Notes under the pieces: model-generated | Database searches by the model: none | The model's input: only the letters and a program-made list of their open reading frames with translations | What the model was told of the DNA's origin: nothing | Position numbers and translations under genes: made by a program | In this document: positions 1 to 11,512 of the stretch, one piece after another | Numbering within the stretch: position 1 is the first letter of the stretch | Layout of the letters: every line of letters begins with the position of its first letter | DNA from: Gnetum montanum | Lineage: Eukaryota; Streptophyta; Gnetopsida; Gnetales; Gnetaceae | NCBI GenBank assembly: GCA_015680685.1 | Contig: MNCI01016614.1 | Span: 124,438 to 188,437, forward strand | DNA length: 64,000 nucleotides | Reading direction: 5' to 3'

Positions 1-869
1 GATAGGAAAGAGACATAAAATGGATTCTCATTTTCTAAGTGAGCTTCAAATTCAACTTTCCCATCTTGTAGAGGTTCCTCATAGTCAGTTGTTATGTCAT
101 GCTCGTTTGACCCACTAAATCAGATGAGTTGGTCGAGCATCCATCGAAAGGTCTCAGTGAGGGGGATTAGATTGTTAGGGGTAGGGAAGTACTCCCTCCC
201 ATTCCAATGTATGAGCTCATATCCTCTCTATGCTTATAACTCTTGGCGGTCTAAGGGAATGCCTGCCTAGAGTGTCACACAAATTAAGTTGTATTTATCT
301 TTGTCAAGAACCATGTGCTCGGGAGATTGGTTATAGAGCCTGAGGGCTTGCCTTTCCATGAAGATGGATCCCCTAGTTCTAGGGATGTTGACTGTAAATT
401 CTTGCTAGACAAGTTAAATAATGACTACACTTAAGGTAGAGGTTGAAGGTTCTTCAAGATTCATGCTACTGTGGGAAGATGCAAAAGGTGCAACACAGGA
501 AAAGAAGTGGTTAAGTATGAGTGTTGAAAATGTCTAAGTATAGAAATGCTAAAATAATAACCAAGTATGAGAATGCTACTATAAAAGGTGTCTAACTCTA
601 GTGCTTCACTTACTATGCTATAGCTTGCTACACTCCTATGCCAAGGACAAGCTATGCTCATTTTAGGATACAAAGTTTAGGGCTCGAGTGTGAGGGATAC
701 ACTTTGGCTTCTATCCTACTGGGTTTTAGGGGAACCGATAACTGGGACCAATTTACACCAACCAGATCATAGATAACCTTAGGGATGTTATGTCTATGCT
801 AGTTTGAAGCTAGTAATGGAGGTGTAGAGAGCATGTAGGGCTACCACTAAATGTAGAAGAAAATGACAA
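1..869 (-). pseudogene. Tat-like Ty3/gypsy gag, N-terminal part (runs off left edge)
   Basis: Read leftwards from the LTR at 895, this is the start of the internal region of a minus-strand element. The part at about 1-430 translates on the minus strand into a segment resembling the gag start of the plus-strand element at 56.7 kb: YELIHWNGREYFP here against FELVHRGGQDFIP there, then IPLTETFRWMLDQL against IPLTKHYHELLIQL, followed in both by an acidic stretch. Gag would be the structural protein of the cytoplasmic virus-like particle. The frame has several stop codons. Positions about 430-870 would be the leader and early gag, where I see no clear protein. Assignment to the Tat lineage rests on similarity within this window and on the shared LTR and primer site. 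Confidence 0.6.
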
Positions 870-890
870 GGCCTTCCTTCTAGCACCAGA
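870..890 (-). promoter_or_regulatory. Primer-binding site of the left Tat-like element
   Basis: On the minus strand this reads TCTGGTGCTAGAAGGAAGGC and lies a few bases after the LTR end. The plus-strand element at 54856 has TCTGGCGCTAGAAGGAGGGC in the same place, so the site is conserved between two copies of the family. It begins with TGG, as a site pairing with a tRNA CCA end should. I did not assign the tRNA. Confidence 0.6.
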
Positions 891-894
891 AACT

Positions 895-2568
895 CGTAAT
901 GACCAAAAACATTGATGGTTGGAATCACTAAGGGATCAATGGATGTATATCCTTAACACCACCTCCATGCAAGGGCCTTCCTAGAAATGGAGGTGGAGTG
1001 CCCTAAACAGTCTTGTCGATTAAATAGGGACTTTACCAACTACAACCAAGGTATCAAGTGCAACCTTGGGGTGGCATGGTTGCCAAAAATTTGAGTGCTA
1101 ATGGTGTTCTTGGCAGTATCAAGGCTGACAAGGCTTGAGCATAGCAGGGTCTCATGGCATGAGAATGATGGTGCAAGTGTGCAAAAGGCATGTAAAATAA
1201 TGAAAAGGTGCAAATGCATTGCTGAATGTCAAAGACAATGCTCAAAATGCAATGAAGTTTGAGAGAAAGAGGATGATACCACCCCAAACAAGGAGTATAG
1301 TAATTACAAATGAGCTTTGAGGATGTACATAGTGGTATAGATAGGCATAGTAGTAGCATAGCTAGAGTCTTTAGGGTGTCCTAGGGTGAAGATTAACATT
1401 TTCTGCAAGGTCCATGCCTATTGGGTTGGCTACCACTATGTCCAGTGGGCTTGTAGTGCACTGTGGTACTAAGTGGAACACAAAGGGGGTGTGCTCAAGG
1501 TGTTTGTTGTGCCAAATGATGCTCTAAGATGCTAATTACCACTTGGATTCTTCTAGCCAAATGCTTCGAATGCCCACCACTAGAATGAAATGCCAACTCC
1601 TAGAGTGTGGAATGCAAGGGTATTTATAGGCTTAGGGTTAGCGCGAAGTGTGAATTGAGTGCCATGTGAAAAAGGGGTAGGTGGGGATATGCTAATCTTT
1701 GCTATGCTCCCAATGGAACAACTAGTGCTACACTCTAGTATGCTTCATTGGACTTTGAGAGACTGCCAAATTGGCCATGCTACTAAGACTGCATGTACCA
1801 AGATTGCAATGTACCTGAACATAGTGCAATTTGGAGGCTATACTTCAGGACTATGTTTTCCCCTCTTTTAAGTGGGATCAAGTGTAGGTACAATTTTGGG
1901 ACATAGGGGGAGGTACAAAAAGAGTGCACGTTGTTGATCATGCTTGCTAAAGAAGTGCTAGGGCTAGAATGAAGGCTTGTGCTAAGGTCTAGAAGCTTTT
2001 GAAGGTAGTTCCTGATTGCTACATTAGCTATGCTCTAGAGCGTAGCACAACAGTTGGGAAATTCTTGCAAAAAAATAAAGTCCAATGCTACTATGCTAGA
2101 GAGCATGGCAAGAGGGTACAAAGCGTAGCATGGGCACTTAGAAAAATCTAGGAAAAATTACAGTCCTTGTTCTTGCTACACCAGCTACACTTGAGAGTGT
2201 AGCCGAAAGGGTAGCTTCAGGAGTTAGAAAATCTGCCAAATGCCTCTTCCATGCTAAGCTTTCTTGACAACTTCTAGCTTGACACTAGTGTAGACTGGCC
2301 ACCAAAGTGCTACTACACTTGCTATGCTGGAGAGCGTAGCAAGAGGAATGTGAGCGTAGGAAGACACTTAGAAAAATTTCTACAACTATTGTTTGGCACT
2401 TACAAAATTTCATAGATTTGGTTATGTTGCATGCTATGATAGCTACGCTCTAGATCATAGCCCTAGCAGTGAAAGCATGGGCCAAAAACTTTGAAAAAAT
2501 TTACCTTGAGTTGACACTTAGAAAAATTTGTCACTGCAATGTTGTTGCGCAAAGTTGGTGGTGTTTAA
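895..2568 (-). repeat. Tat-like LTR (5' LTR of the element leaving the left edge)
   Basis: An LTR of about 1.67 kb read on the minus strand. Its left end matches the ends of the LTRs at 11513, 47033 and 54856 (AAAACATTGATGGTTGG), although the terminal TG has become CG. Its right end GGTGGTGTTTAA matches GGTGTTTCA of the solo LTR with one change. Shared internal marks are a minus-strand TATA box (TATAAATA, 1621-1628) and the U5 hairpin at 1001-1029. The U3 (about 2000-2500) contains many inverted GCTATGCT/AGCGTAGC half-sites. No target duplication is needed or seen, because gag follows directly to the left. Confidence 0.75.
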
Positions 2569-4560
2569 TGTAGCATATCACTTAGCATAGATTTATTTTC
2601 CATATTGTTTATGTTTACTAAGTCATTTACTAATCCAATATCTATTTGTACAATGAAATAAGTATGGCTAGTTTCGAGCATAAAGTGTAATTGTTTGGTA
2701 ACCCAACAGTGACTTTGCTTAATTCGCTCAGTAGTAAAGTTACCTAGTAATGACAGTAACAATTGCATCAGTCCAAGATATGTATAGAAAACAAGGAATG
2801 AATGCTTATCACCATAGGATAGAATATATTTACATTTCCATTGTACTTAGAATCAAAATATATAATCACTTTCATCATGTTTACACTTAGCCTTATTAAG
2901 AGCTAGTCAACATCAGTTTATCATATACCTCACTAAGACTTAAACTATACATTTTGTAGCTTACTAACTCTAAGTGGGAAGATTGATCACAAACTTAACA
3001 TTAACTCAGTAGTATACTTACATTATTCATGTACAAATTATGATCTGGTTGCATGTAAACACTTATGACTTTGATGGTTTAGTGTTGGAATATCCAACCA
3101 CTCATCACATGCAACTCAGTTGATGAAAGTTTTGAAATCAAATTTATCATGATCAACTAATTAATATCATATAAATTACCTTCCTACAAACCATGTCATG
3201 TAATGAAATCCTAATTTTTACTTTTCTAGCTATTGAGATTAGATTGCAAACCACTAAGTTAAAGAACCAACCTTGATGTTAACTTATCATGACCAATCAA
3301 TTAATACCAATAGCTTTCTTGAAAAATTTAGTTAGTTAATAGAATATTAATGGGTAATGCAAGGTTCATTCTCTTAGCTTTTCAACATTGTGAGCATGTT
3401 GATACATGTCCAGAATGTTAGCTAGCCTCTTTAGTTGAAAATACCAAAATAAAAGAAGAAAGAAGATATTAAATATGATGCAAGAAATATTAGATCAAAG
3501 TTTATGATATCAAGAAAGAGAAGGAATTCAATAATCCAAATGTAAACAATAATATAGAAAAATATACAAAATAAAAGATCATTACCTCTATCTAAGATTG
3601 GATTGATAGAAAAGTTTTCACATATCCAAAAGTCATGGACCCACACAATCATACTAAAGGAAGAGTGAATATAGTAAAATTAGGTTTAGATTTGAAATGA
3701 ACATAAGAAACCTTCATATATAGCCATAAGAAGAGAGGAAGAGCAAGAGAGATGTGATAAAATTGATGGAAAGAGAGTCAACCATTGCCAGTTATCCATA
3801 GATACAATCTAAGCTTTGGGAAATTCAAGAATAATAATCTAATTCTAAGATCGAGTTACATGTATCCACAATAGGATTCAAATGGTCCAAAAATAGCTAT
3901 GATTATGGGATTTAAGTTACTAATAAATATTAGAATTAACCTACATCACCAAAGAATGAGTTACTTATTTCTAAGATAAAATAAGAGAACAATTTGAATA
4001 GATTCCTAATAAAATATATAATATGAATTTTTATCATATAATTACATTAATAGAAAAATTAGAATAATAGAATAATATAAATAAATATAAATTAGTAGCA
4101 ATGAGCCATTGCAACCCTCCAACTTATCCTTCCTAAGAAGTAACAAGAATTAGCAAATACTAAAAAATAATAATCAAGGAAGGAAATACAATAATAATAA
4201 TGATTTTAAAATATATAGCAAGGCTAAGGTCCAAGGTTCAAACTTCAAGAAGCATATTATCAAGATATAATAAAGCATGTATAATTACTGAGTGATTTTA
4301 GGATCAAATCTGACCAATAAATAATGGGTTACTTTAAGAGATATTAGACACAGGCTTAGGTAGAATACATCATGATATAACAATCATAAATAAAATACCA
4401 ATTAGGGGGTTCAAAGATCAAATATCAAGATATAAAAAAACCTAAGATACACATCATATTTAAGAGATTATAAAAGAGATGTTAGAATAGAATAGAATAT
4501 ACCACTAGCCATGTAACAATATCAAAAGATAAATATCAAATCTCTAATCCTAGCTTTTAG
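2569..4560. other. AT-rich stretch with no recognisable gene
   Basis: Very AT-rich sequence with only short chance ORFs. By position it could be the 3' part (RNase H and 3' LTR) of the minus-strand copia element whose RT lies at 4590-5490, but I see no motif that supports this. No RNA gene, tandem repeat or inverted repeat was recognised. Confidence 0.4.
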
Positions 4561-4589
4561 GTATCAAGATGTTACTCATTATGTCATCC

Positions 4590-5490
4590 ATATAAATTTG
4601 AGTAATTAAAAATCCACTAGATATTCTTTTTTAATATAAAGAGTACCATTCAAAGAAGCTTTTAAATATTTATTCTTTGTAGCATATGAATCGCACTTGG
4701 AATATTACATCCTAGGGACATGTTTCAAGACATATAGAGCTTTATGTATAATATACACATGATGTGATCTTTTGGTATAGTGGCATCCTTTGAGCTACTC
4801 TATATAAGTTTTCTAATTGATTTCATCATTTAAAAAGGACAAATTCACATCTATTTGATAGAGCTTCAATCTCTAATATGGTGCAAAATATAGAAGCATC
4901 TTGATAGATTCTAATCTTATGATATGGAAAAAAGTATCTTAATAATTAATATCTTCAATCTAAGCAAAGCATTTTGCTACTAATATTATCAATTTTTGAA
5001 TAACTTTACTATGATCATTCATATTATTTACAAAAATCCACTTGGTATTAATAATATTAGCCCATTTTCATCATGGCACTAGGTTTAATTTATTATGCTT
5101 TATAAGCTACTTCATCTCTACATCCATATATATTTTCCTATCTTTATTTTAAAGAATTTCTCTAAGTGTTATAAGAATAGAGAAGGCAAGAAGACATACT
5201 AGCAATTTGTGATTCAAATTTTCAGCTCTACTAGTTTTGGTTCTTTGGCTAAGAGAAGTTTCTTGAATATCTAGAATCCATATAAATATTTTTGTTCTTC
5301 TTCTTGGATCATCATTAGAAGAAACCTCTTGCTTTATTTTTACATCATTGATAGAAACTAGCTGATCTTCTTCATCTTTGATAGATTTTTCATATGCCAA
5401 AATGTCATCATTATTTTCTTCATCATTTAGGGTCAATCCTCTAATCAGATGGTAAAATTGATAAAGATACCATAAATAAAATTGAGGCAA
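4590..5490 (-). pseudogene. Ty1/copia reverse transcriptase and IN-RT linker, degenerate
   Basis: Minus-strand reading gives the classic copia RT order. At about 5050 WIFVNNMNDHSKVIQK stands where copia has W-V-[YF]-K-x-K. At about 4990 VAKCFA*IEDINY matches the VAKGFxQxxGIDYxETFAPV block. At about 4900 LESIKMLLYFA and LYQIDVNLSFLND match the motif ending in DVK-AFLNG. The stretch 5149-5490 is an acidic spacer ending in basic residues, as found between copia integrase and RT. RT would copy element RNA into DNA in the particle. Several stops and frame changes make it dead. It is probably the continuation of the integrase fragment at 6015-7300, separated by the RTE insertion. Confidence 0.8.
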
Positions 5491-5496
5491 TATGGT

Positions 5497-6014
5497 TACA
5501 ATGGAGACAAGCTAGTGGTATTCTATGTGATAAGAGAGTACTAATAAAATTAAAGGAAAAATTTTATAGAATATCAACCAGTCTTGCTATCTTAAATGAT
5601 GTTGAATGTTGGGCAATACAAAAAGGCATGAATAGAAAATCAATGTGGAAGAAATTTGAATGTTTTGATAGATGTTGAATGTTATTAGAAGAGATAAACT
5701 ACATAATGTAGACATCGAAGAAAGACTTGGAGTGGCTTCTATTTTAGATAAGCTATAAGAATGATGGCTTAGATGGTTTGTACATATGCAAAGAAGATTA
5801 GATAATGAGCCTATAAACAAAGGTTACTACATCAGTGTTCTAGGAAAGTCATCGAAAGAAAGACCAAAGAAAACATGAGAAAAAACTATCAAACATGATT
5901 TGAAGAAACTATAAATAAACTAAGATCTAGCTCTTCATAAAGGTGAATGATGAAAAAGAACTCATGTAGCCAACCCCATTTTGTTGGGATAAGGCTAAGA
6001 TGATGATGATGATC
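5497..6014 (+). mobile_element. RTE-type LINE, 5'-truncated 3' end with GAT tail
   Basis: The plus strand encodes the RT C-terminal region of an RTE-clade non-LTR retrotransposon: WRQASGILCDKRVLIKLK, then KFYRISTSLAILNDVECWA (family: KFYRTAIRPAMLYGxECW), IEERLGVASI, LRWFVHMQRR and RPKKT*EKTIKHDL. The family's 3' signature CCCCATTTTGTTGGGATAAGG follows at about 5978, and the element ends in GATGATGATGATGAT (about 6000-6014), the short tandem tail typical of RTE. The coding region has frame shifts. It sits between two pieces of a minus-strand copia pol and so landed after the copia element. I could not define target duplications. Confidence 0.85.
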
Positions 6015-7300
6015 TACACTCATACCTTTGTTAGTTGCATTATTAGCCTCCTATGATAATTCATCAATCATAATATGAAAAGTTTCAATCAATTTAAGTA
6101 ATTTTATATTTAAATAGTAATAAGCTTTCAATTAACTAGAATATCCAATAAATAAACCATTATCACATTAGCTATCAAGTTGATGAATATTACCTTAATT
6201 TCTAATATAGTATTTGCTTCCAAATATTTTAAAATAATAAATATTAACACTCTTACCATACCACATATAATAAGGATTCTTGTCACTATCAACTCATATC
6301 AAGTATCTATTGATGATGTACATCATTATTCTTGTAGCTTTATTTCATAAGTATTTTAGCACATTCTTTTCTTTTATCATTGATTGAATCATTTTCAATA
6401 TGGTTCTATTCTTTCATTCTATTACACCATTTAGTTCTAGTGTCTTATCTAATGAAAACTATCTTTTGATACCTACATTTCTACATAGCTCATAAAGCTT
6501 ATTTTAGGCAAACTCATCATCATCATTAATTATTAATGCTTTTATTTTAAGCCTTGCTTCAATTTCAATTGGATTTTTAGATGCCTTAAATCTTTTAATA
6601 CATTAGACTTTCTCTAAATACAAGTTAGCCAAGATATTCTAATATAATCATCAATGATAAAAAATATTTACTATCATTAATACTAGCTACATAAAATGGT
6701 CCAAAAAATTCATATTTAATAATTAAATCATATTTTCATAATGAAAATTTTACAATTTATAAGTAGCTTGAATTTTTTTATCATGTGGGTAGTCAGGACA
6801 CACCTCTTTTAAGTGACTTATCTAAGGTGTGTCTCTAAAACTCTAAGCCTTGATAAGAGGCTAAATATTGCTTGAGCTTAGATGTTGTGCCATAACTTAT
6901 TGCTACTTGTCTTAGAAAAAAGTATTAGAGATTCATGTTTCTCATTTATAGAGTAAAAATTATTTTCACTTTAGTAACATAAGATTTAAAATCTTTCTCT
7001 TTATTTTCAAGAATGTATTTTTCATCTAAAAAATAAATATTATATCCTTCTTTTGAAAATTGACCTAATTTAAATGTAATATAATGTAAACTATCAATAA
7101 AATAAACATTATAAATCTCAAGAACATTATTATAAATTTTAATAGAGCCAATTCCTCTTACGTCTATCTTTCATTTATCATCAAAGCTCATATTACCTCC
7201 ATTAAAGACTTTAAGTGTGATGAACTTTGATTTATCACTTGTCATATTGTTAGAATATATGCTCTTAAATCAAGATATAATCATTACTTTTTTGAGTTAA
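6015..7300 (-). pseudogene. Ty1/copia protease end, GAG-preintegrase and integrase, degenerate
   Basis: Minus-strand reading from about 7280 leftwards gives NNMTSDKSKFITLKVFNGG, equivalent to the copia block HMTGDKSKFLTLKEFDGG just after the protease site. At about 6890 a remnant of LWHxRLGH follows. The integrase core includes FFGPFYVASINDSKYFL (about 6700) and ELNGVIE*KNRTILKMIQ with KEKNVLKYL and NKATRIMMYIINR (about 6300-6440), matching NGVxERKNRTxxEMAR...P..WxEA..TAxYLxNR. Integrase would insert the cDNA into nuclear DNA. Multiple TGA, TAA and TAG codons interrupt it. Left of 6015 the reading is broken by the RTE insertion and resumes as RT. Confidence 0.85.
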
Positions 7301-7301
7301 T

Positions 7302-7901
7302 CCATTAACTTATGAAAGGTTATGATAGTTCATTAGGAGTTACAACTACCTATGAAGTATAATAAAGCCTAAGTTCTTTCTAAAGTATGTAGCAATAAAT
7401 AAGTGTACAAGTGCATGAATGAGAAAATGAATGAACAAATGAGACAATAAGTAAATAAAAGGAAAAATAACATTGGAATAGTAGTTAAAAATGTATATGT
7501 AAGTTAGAAGGTTATGAAGGTGCTGATTCATAAGAGTACAAATGTTAAAGAAGCTTTAAATCATGAGTACACAAGAAGTAGAAGATCAAAGAAAGCTCTA
7601 TGTCTAACCAAAAGGTACTTGAGTGAAGATGTGCAGTAAAATAAGAGGTTGAAGTTTCAAATATGCCCAATACTAAGAGATAGAATAATGCATCATACAC
7701 TTAGGAAATTTAGTAGAGTAAAGTGAATTAAGATATTAGAAAGATAAGTAGTTACAAAGACTACTTTAGGAATAAGGACAAGCTACATTGAGGTAGGAGT
7801 GTAATAACTATTATAAGAGAAGATGACTCAACTTAGTGATTAATGGTTGAAGAAGTCCATAGTGATCAAACCTATGTAAGATAAAAATATAATAAAGTTT
7901 T
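7302..7901. other. Unrecognised AT-rich stretch
   Basis: No coding or RNA feature recognised. It lies between copia sequence and an LTR-like unit. The only open frames are short low-complexity ones. Confidence 0.35.
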
Positions 7902-8991
7902 TGTTGGCGACCGTTTGGGACGCGACCGCCAACGAGTGTCCTCGAACAGGATTTAGGTGCCCGCTGGTCTCTGGCTACACCAAGGCCCAGATACCTCCAA
8001 ATAACTCAGTAGTTAATGTGAGTATGTGTGTGTGCTGTTGCGGCGTGCGGTTGTGTGCAATGTAACGATTGCGTGTGTGTGAAATACAAATGACTTACTT
8101 TAAGAGATTCAGCCAACTTTATCAAGTACTGTGAGTTATTGAGAGTTTCCTATTTTGTTCAAACTACCTAGTCTATGCGGTCCCTATAATACCTGCTTGT
8201 AACAAGTAAAATTTTGCATAAACATTTGAGCACAACTCCGCAAATCTACTCCTAATTTTCCCCAGAGAGAGATATATAGTTCCACAAGAAAACTAGAAAT
8301 AGAGCAAGATTCAAAGGAAATAGACAGAAAGAAAAGAAAGCAGATTTGTGTGGACCTCAAATATTTAAACAAGGTAAAATGACACGAGTAAACACTTCGC
8401 AATAAAGCTATTCCAAATTCAATATCTATGAATTGTTCAAACTTCCAAGACTCAAACAAGCAATATCTTCAAGACAATCCTACTGTACTACCAAAAATTG
8501 CTGCGTAAACTACCATGTACGAGACTCCATTTTGGCTAGACAGTAGATGTCAACGATTGCATTTAAACAGAACCTTTAAAAGACTTGACAATTTCTGATT
8601 GAAATAACACGGAAAATCACTCTAAAGATAAAAAGAAGCTATTCTGGTCCCATCAAAATACCAAAGATTTTCTGAACCCTCTCGACTACCAAATTGTTCC
8701 ACGGCGTGACTACAAACAGAGGCTCTCTTCCAACAATCCAATAGCAGTTCCCAAACGTTGCACAATAACGAAATTTACTACTAAAATGCTCTCAAGGCTT
8801 TTTGAACACAAGCGCTTCTATGGCAAAATTTTAACAGAAATTCCTATTGGGCAACAAGAACAATAAGAGCAATCTAAAAATCCCAAAATTACTTGCCAAG
8901 AATGATACTACCTAAACCACTAGCTAAGCAATTAAAACAAAACAAAAATGAAATGCATAACTCACAGGACCATGACAAAGAGGCTGAAATC

Positions 8992-9109
8992 TTTATTCTA
9001 GCAAGCCATCTTGCAAACAATCTTCTTTACAAATCTTCCAAGTGTGATGATGATGCTCCTTCTTGATGTGTGATGATCTTTCCTCCTTGACCCTTGAAGC
9101 CTATTTATA
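8992..9109 (-). promoter_or_regulatory. TATA box and polyadenylation signal of the LTR-like unit
   Basis: On the minus strand TATAAATA lies at 9109-9102 and AATAAA at 8997-8992. The spacing would give a short R region, as expected when an LTR carries both signals. Confidence 0.5.
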
Positions 9110-9325
9110 GGATTCCAAGGTAGGTAGGGAAGTTACATTTTCAAAAATATCTTAAAAATATCTCACCTAACTTCTCTCCCAAGTAACTTGGCCAACCAAT
9201 TAGGAGATTACTTGGCCAACAAGTTAGGAGGTTACTTGCCCAACAAGTTAGGTAAGTTACAACAACTTTGGGTGGTTTCAACCACAAAAGAGATAAAAAT
9301 GCTGCATCTGACACGTGTCCCATGT

Positions 9326-9612
9326 AGTTGCCAAGTGTCTTCATGCAGTTGCCAAGTGTCTTCATGTAGTTGCCAAGTGTCTTCATGCAGTTGCCAAGTG
9401 TCTTCATGTAGTTGCCAAGTGTCTTCATGCAGTTGCCAAGTGTCTTCATGTAGTTGCCAAGTGTCTTCATGCAGTTGCCAAGTGTCTTCATGTAGTTGCC
9501 AAGTGTCTTCATGCAGTTGCCAAGTGTCTTCATGTAGTTGCCAAGTGTCTTCATGCAGTTGCCAAGTGTCTTCATTCATTTGCCAAGTGTCTTCATTTAG
9601 TTGCCAAGTGTT
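9326..9612. repeat. 21-bp minisatellite, 13 full copies, with 42-bp dimer periodicity
   Basis: The unit AGTTGCCAAGTGTCTTCATG plus C or T repeats with exact 21-bp spacing from 9326 to 9598, with a partial copy to 9612. The last base alternates strictly C, T, C, T through most of the array, so the evolving unit is a 42-bp dimer. The final copies drift. Because 21 is a multiple of three, several frames stay open on both strands; these are not genes. Related single copies of GTTG(A/C)CA(A/C)GTG follow at 9640-9740, and three copies of a 24-bp ACTTGGCCAACAAGTTAGGA-like unit precede it at about 9184-9260. Confidence 0.95.
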
Positions 9613-9770
9613 CACCATGGAGAGAAACAAGTTGCAGTTGACACGTGTCCCATTTAGTTGACAAGTGGCCATTGTGGAGATAAAGAGGTTGTAGTTGACA
9701 AGTGGCCTTTGTGGTGGTTATAACCACCATTTCAATTGACAAGTGTTCAATTCTCATAGGACTTTGAACA

Positions 9771-10329
9771 ATTGTTGCATAAATTCCCTTTTTAAATCAA
9801 TATTATATTTTATTGTTATTTATATCATAGTAGTAAAGATAATAACCATGGATTTGATGCATGGGTTGATATATAAATATATGTATGCGTATACAACCGA
9901 ATGCATAAGTGGAGTTGTACTCTCACATTTTAATTTGTGGCACCTCGAATGTAATCCCAGTTATATCAAGGCCGATTCCATATTCATCTTCTCTGCACTT
10001 TATTACAGAAAAAGTAACTAGAGCTACTCTATCATAAGCTAGAGAGATATCTACAATTGATACACCATTTTCTTTTGACTCTAGATAAACCCTCATGCCA
10101 ACATTCCCAATTGCAATGTCATTATCCCTTGATTTTCAAAACATTCAATTCAGCAACATTTTCATTTCTATTCCAACTTCATGGTTAATTAACTGTTGCA
10201 GAATTCTTTACAAGAAAGAACATAATCCTCCTTGAACAATTTCAGTTCATTAGGATTCTGTACCTCACCATTTGCAAATAAGTCCACCTGTTCCATGAAA
10301 TGGTAAAAATGTGCCAACAGTTTTATTAT
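9771..10329. other. No recognised gene
   Basis: A minus-strand frame around 9960-10110 stays open and gives a protein-like composition (for example GNVGMRVYLESKENGVS), but I do not recognise it. It may be an old exon or the remainder of an element. Confidence 0.3.
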
Positions 10330-11435
10330 TTCCAAAGATCCATAGGATCTATTGGATAAATATTACATTTTCATGAAAAATAAAGATAGACTCTACAAAT
10401 TGATCAAGCACCAATGGGAACATAAAAATTAAATCATATAGTTTTTTTGTTATAACATTATAATGTTGTCTCAAATGGGTAGTCACAACACATGAAGGAA
10501 ACACATCTAAATCATCTTTAAAGACTTATAATCTACATAACCTATAAATGTACTCTTCTTGGGGGAGTTACGTCCATCTTTCAATTTCAATTCTAAGATG
10601 ATAAGAACTTAAGAAAAGCTTCCTAATAACATTATGATACTTGATTAGCATAGTAGCTCAAAGATATTGAGCTTCTACTTCTAGTTTATTAGATCTAATA
10701 TGGTGTAAATAAAATTGTCTCTTGCCTTCCATATTAGACTACATCTTTGTTAAAACATTTTTCTTGACTAGTTGGTGAATATGCTTAGGATTTTATTGTA
10801 TATCATCCCAAGAGATATTACATTTTCTTAATCATTATATCTTGTAAAAATATCAACCATGCTTCCATGAATCCTCAAGAACTATTTTAGAGAATTTGTC
10901 TTATATTGATATATGTAATCTATGAGTGAATGTAATGAATTAGCACAAGGCTTCTACTTCTACAGGTAATAAATCACATTCACATAATAATATTGGGTAA
11001 GGTATTTGCATCTTCACCTTTAACTCATTGAGAAGAATTTTTTTTTTTGCATTCTTTTAATATCTTTCTAATGTTTAGATCCAAGTTTAGATCCCCAAAT
11101 AATACATCTATACAATATAGTAGGATAGATGATGGTTTGAAATTTTTTTTTTCTAACCTTTAAAGTCTAGAGTCCTAAATCCTTCCACTTATTTTTAAGA
11201 TCATATAGAGCCTTGAAACTTCTAACTATTTTTTCTTTGATGTACTTCCCCTACATATAATTATCCATATAAATAAGACTCAAATATTTTAAAGAATATA
11301 CTATTTGCACATTAGTAAGTTTAAAATAGAAGTTATAATAGGCATTTCTTGTATTTTAGATCATCAATTTGGTTTTACCTACATTTACTAAAAATAATAA
11401 CTTTAGTAAGCTAACCAACAAGCATCATATGTGCG
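10330..11435 (-). pseudogene. LINE reverse transcriptase C-terminal region, degenerate
   Basis: Minus-strand reading shows a decayed plant LINE. A remnant of the YADD-L box lies at about 11420. Then at about 11220 VSRLYMILKISGRI*DSRL stands for a K-A-x-YALxNKC...WDWKxxK block, and FQTIIYPTILYRCIIWGSK (about 11080-11130) for FQxLVxPVLLYGxEVWG. Further left, YHLRIEIERWT at about 10580 fits the conserved HLRIExGRW block near the end of these proteins. All in-frame damage is substitution or small indel. This differs from the RTE fragment at 5497 and the LINE domain at 31602. Confidence 0.7.
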
Positions 11436-11512
11436 TCATGAGTCTTCAATGTAAAGAAGGTGTTACAACCAAATAGAAGTTATAACATTACTAGAAGAAA
11501 AGAAATACTACT

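Larger units (their letters stand above)
7902..9770 (-). repeat. LTR-like unit with minisatellite U3
   Basis: Bounded by TGTTGGCGACC at 7902 and CTTTGAACA at 9770, so on the minus strand it would start TGTTCAAAG and end GGTCGCCAACA, with the usual TG..CA and an inverted TGTT/AACA. Minus-strand promoter logic fits an LTR: TATA box at 9102-9109, AATAAA at 8992-8997 about 105 bp downstream, and the minisatellite (9326-9612) upstream in the U3. The left end carries a 7-bp stem (GTTGGCG 7903-7909, CGCCAAC 7927-7933). I found no matching target duplication and no internal region that clearly belongs to it, so the element family is unknown. Confidence 0.5.

Noticed and set aside
5149-5490. 113-aa minus ORF as an independent gene
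   Set aside because: It is the acidic linker between copia integrase and RT, flanked by both domains on the same strand.
9326-9612. Possible CRISPR-like array
   Set aside because: Repeats are contiguous with no spacers, in a plant nuclear context; it is a minisatellite.
9141-9672. Four overlapping ORFs of 108-157 aa on both strands
   Set aside because: They are products of a 21-bp tandem repeat whose length is a multiple of three; no non-repetitive protein is encoded.
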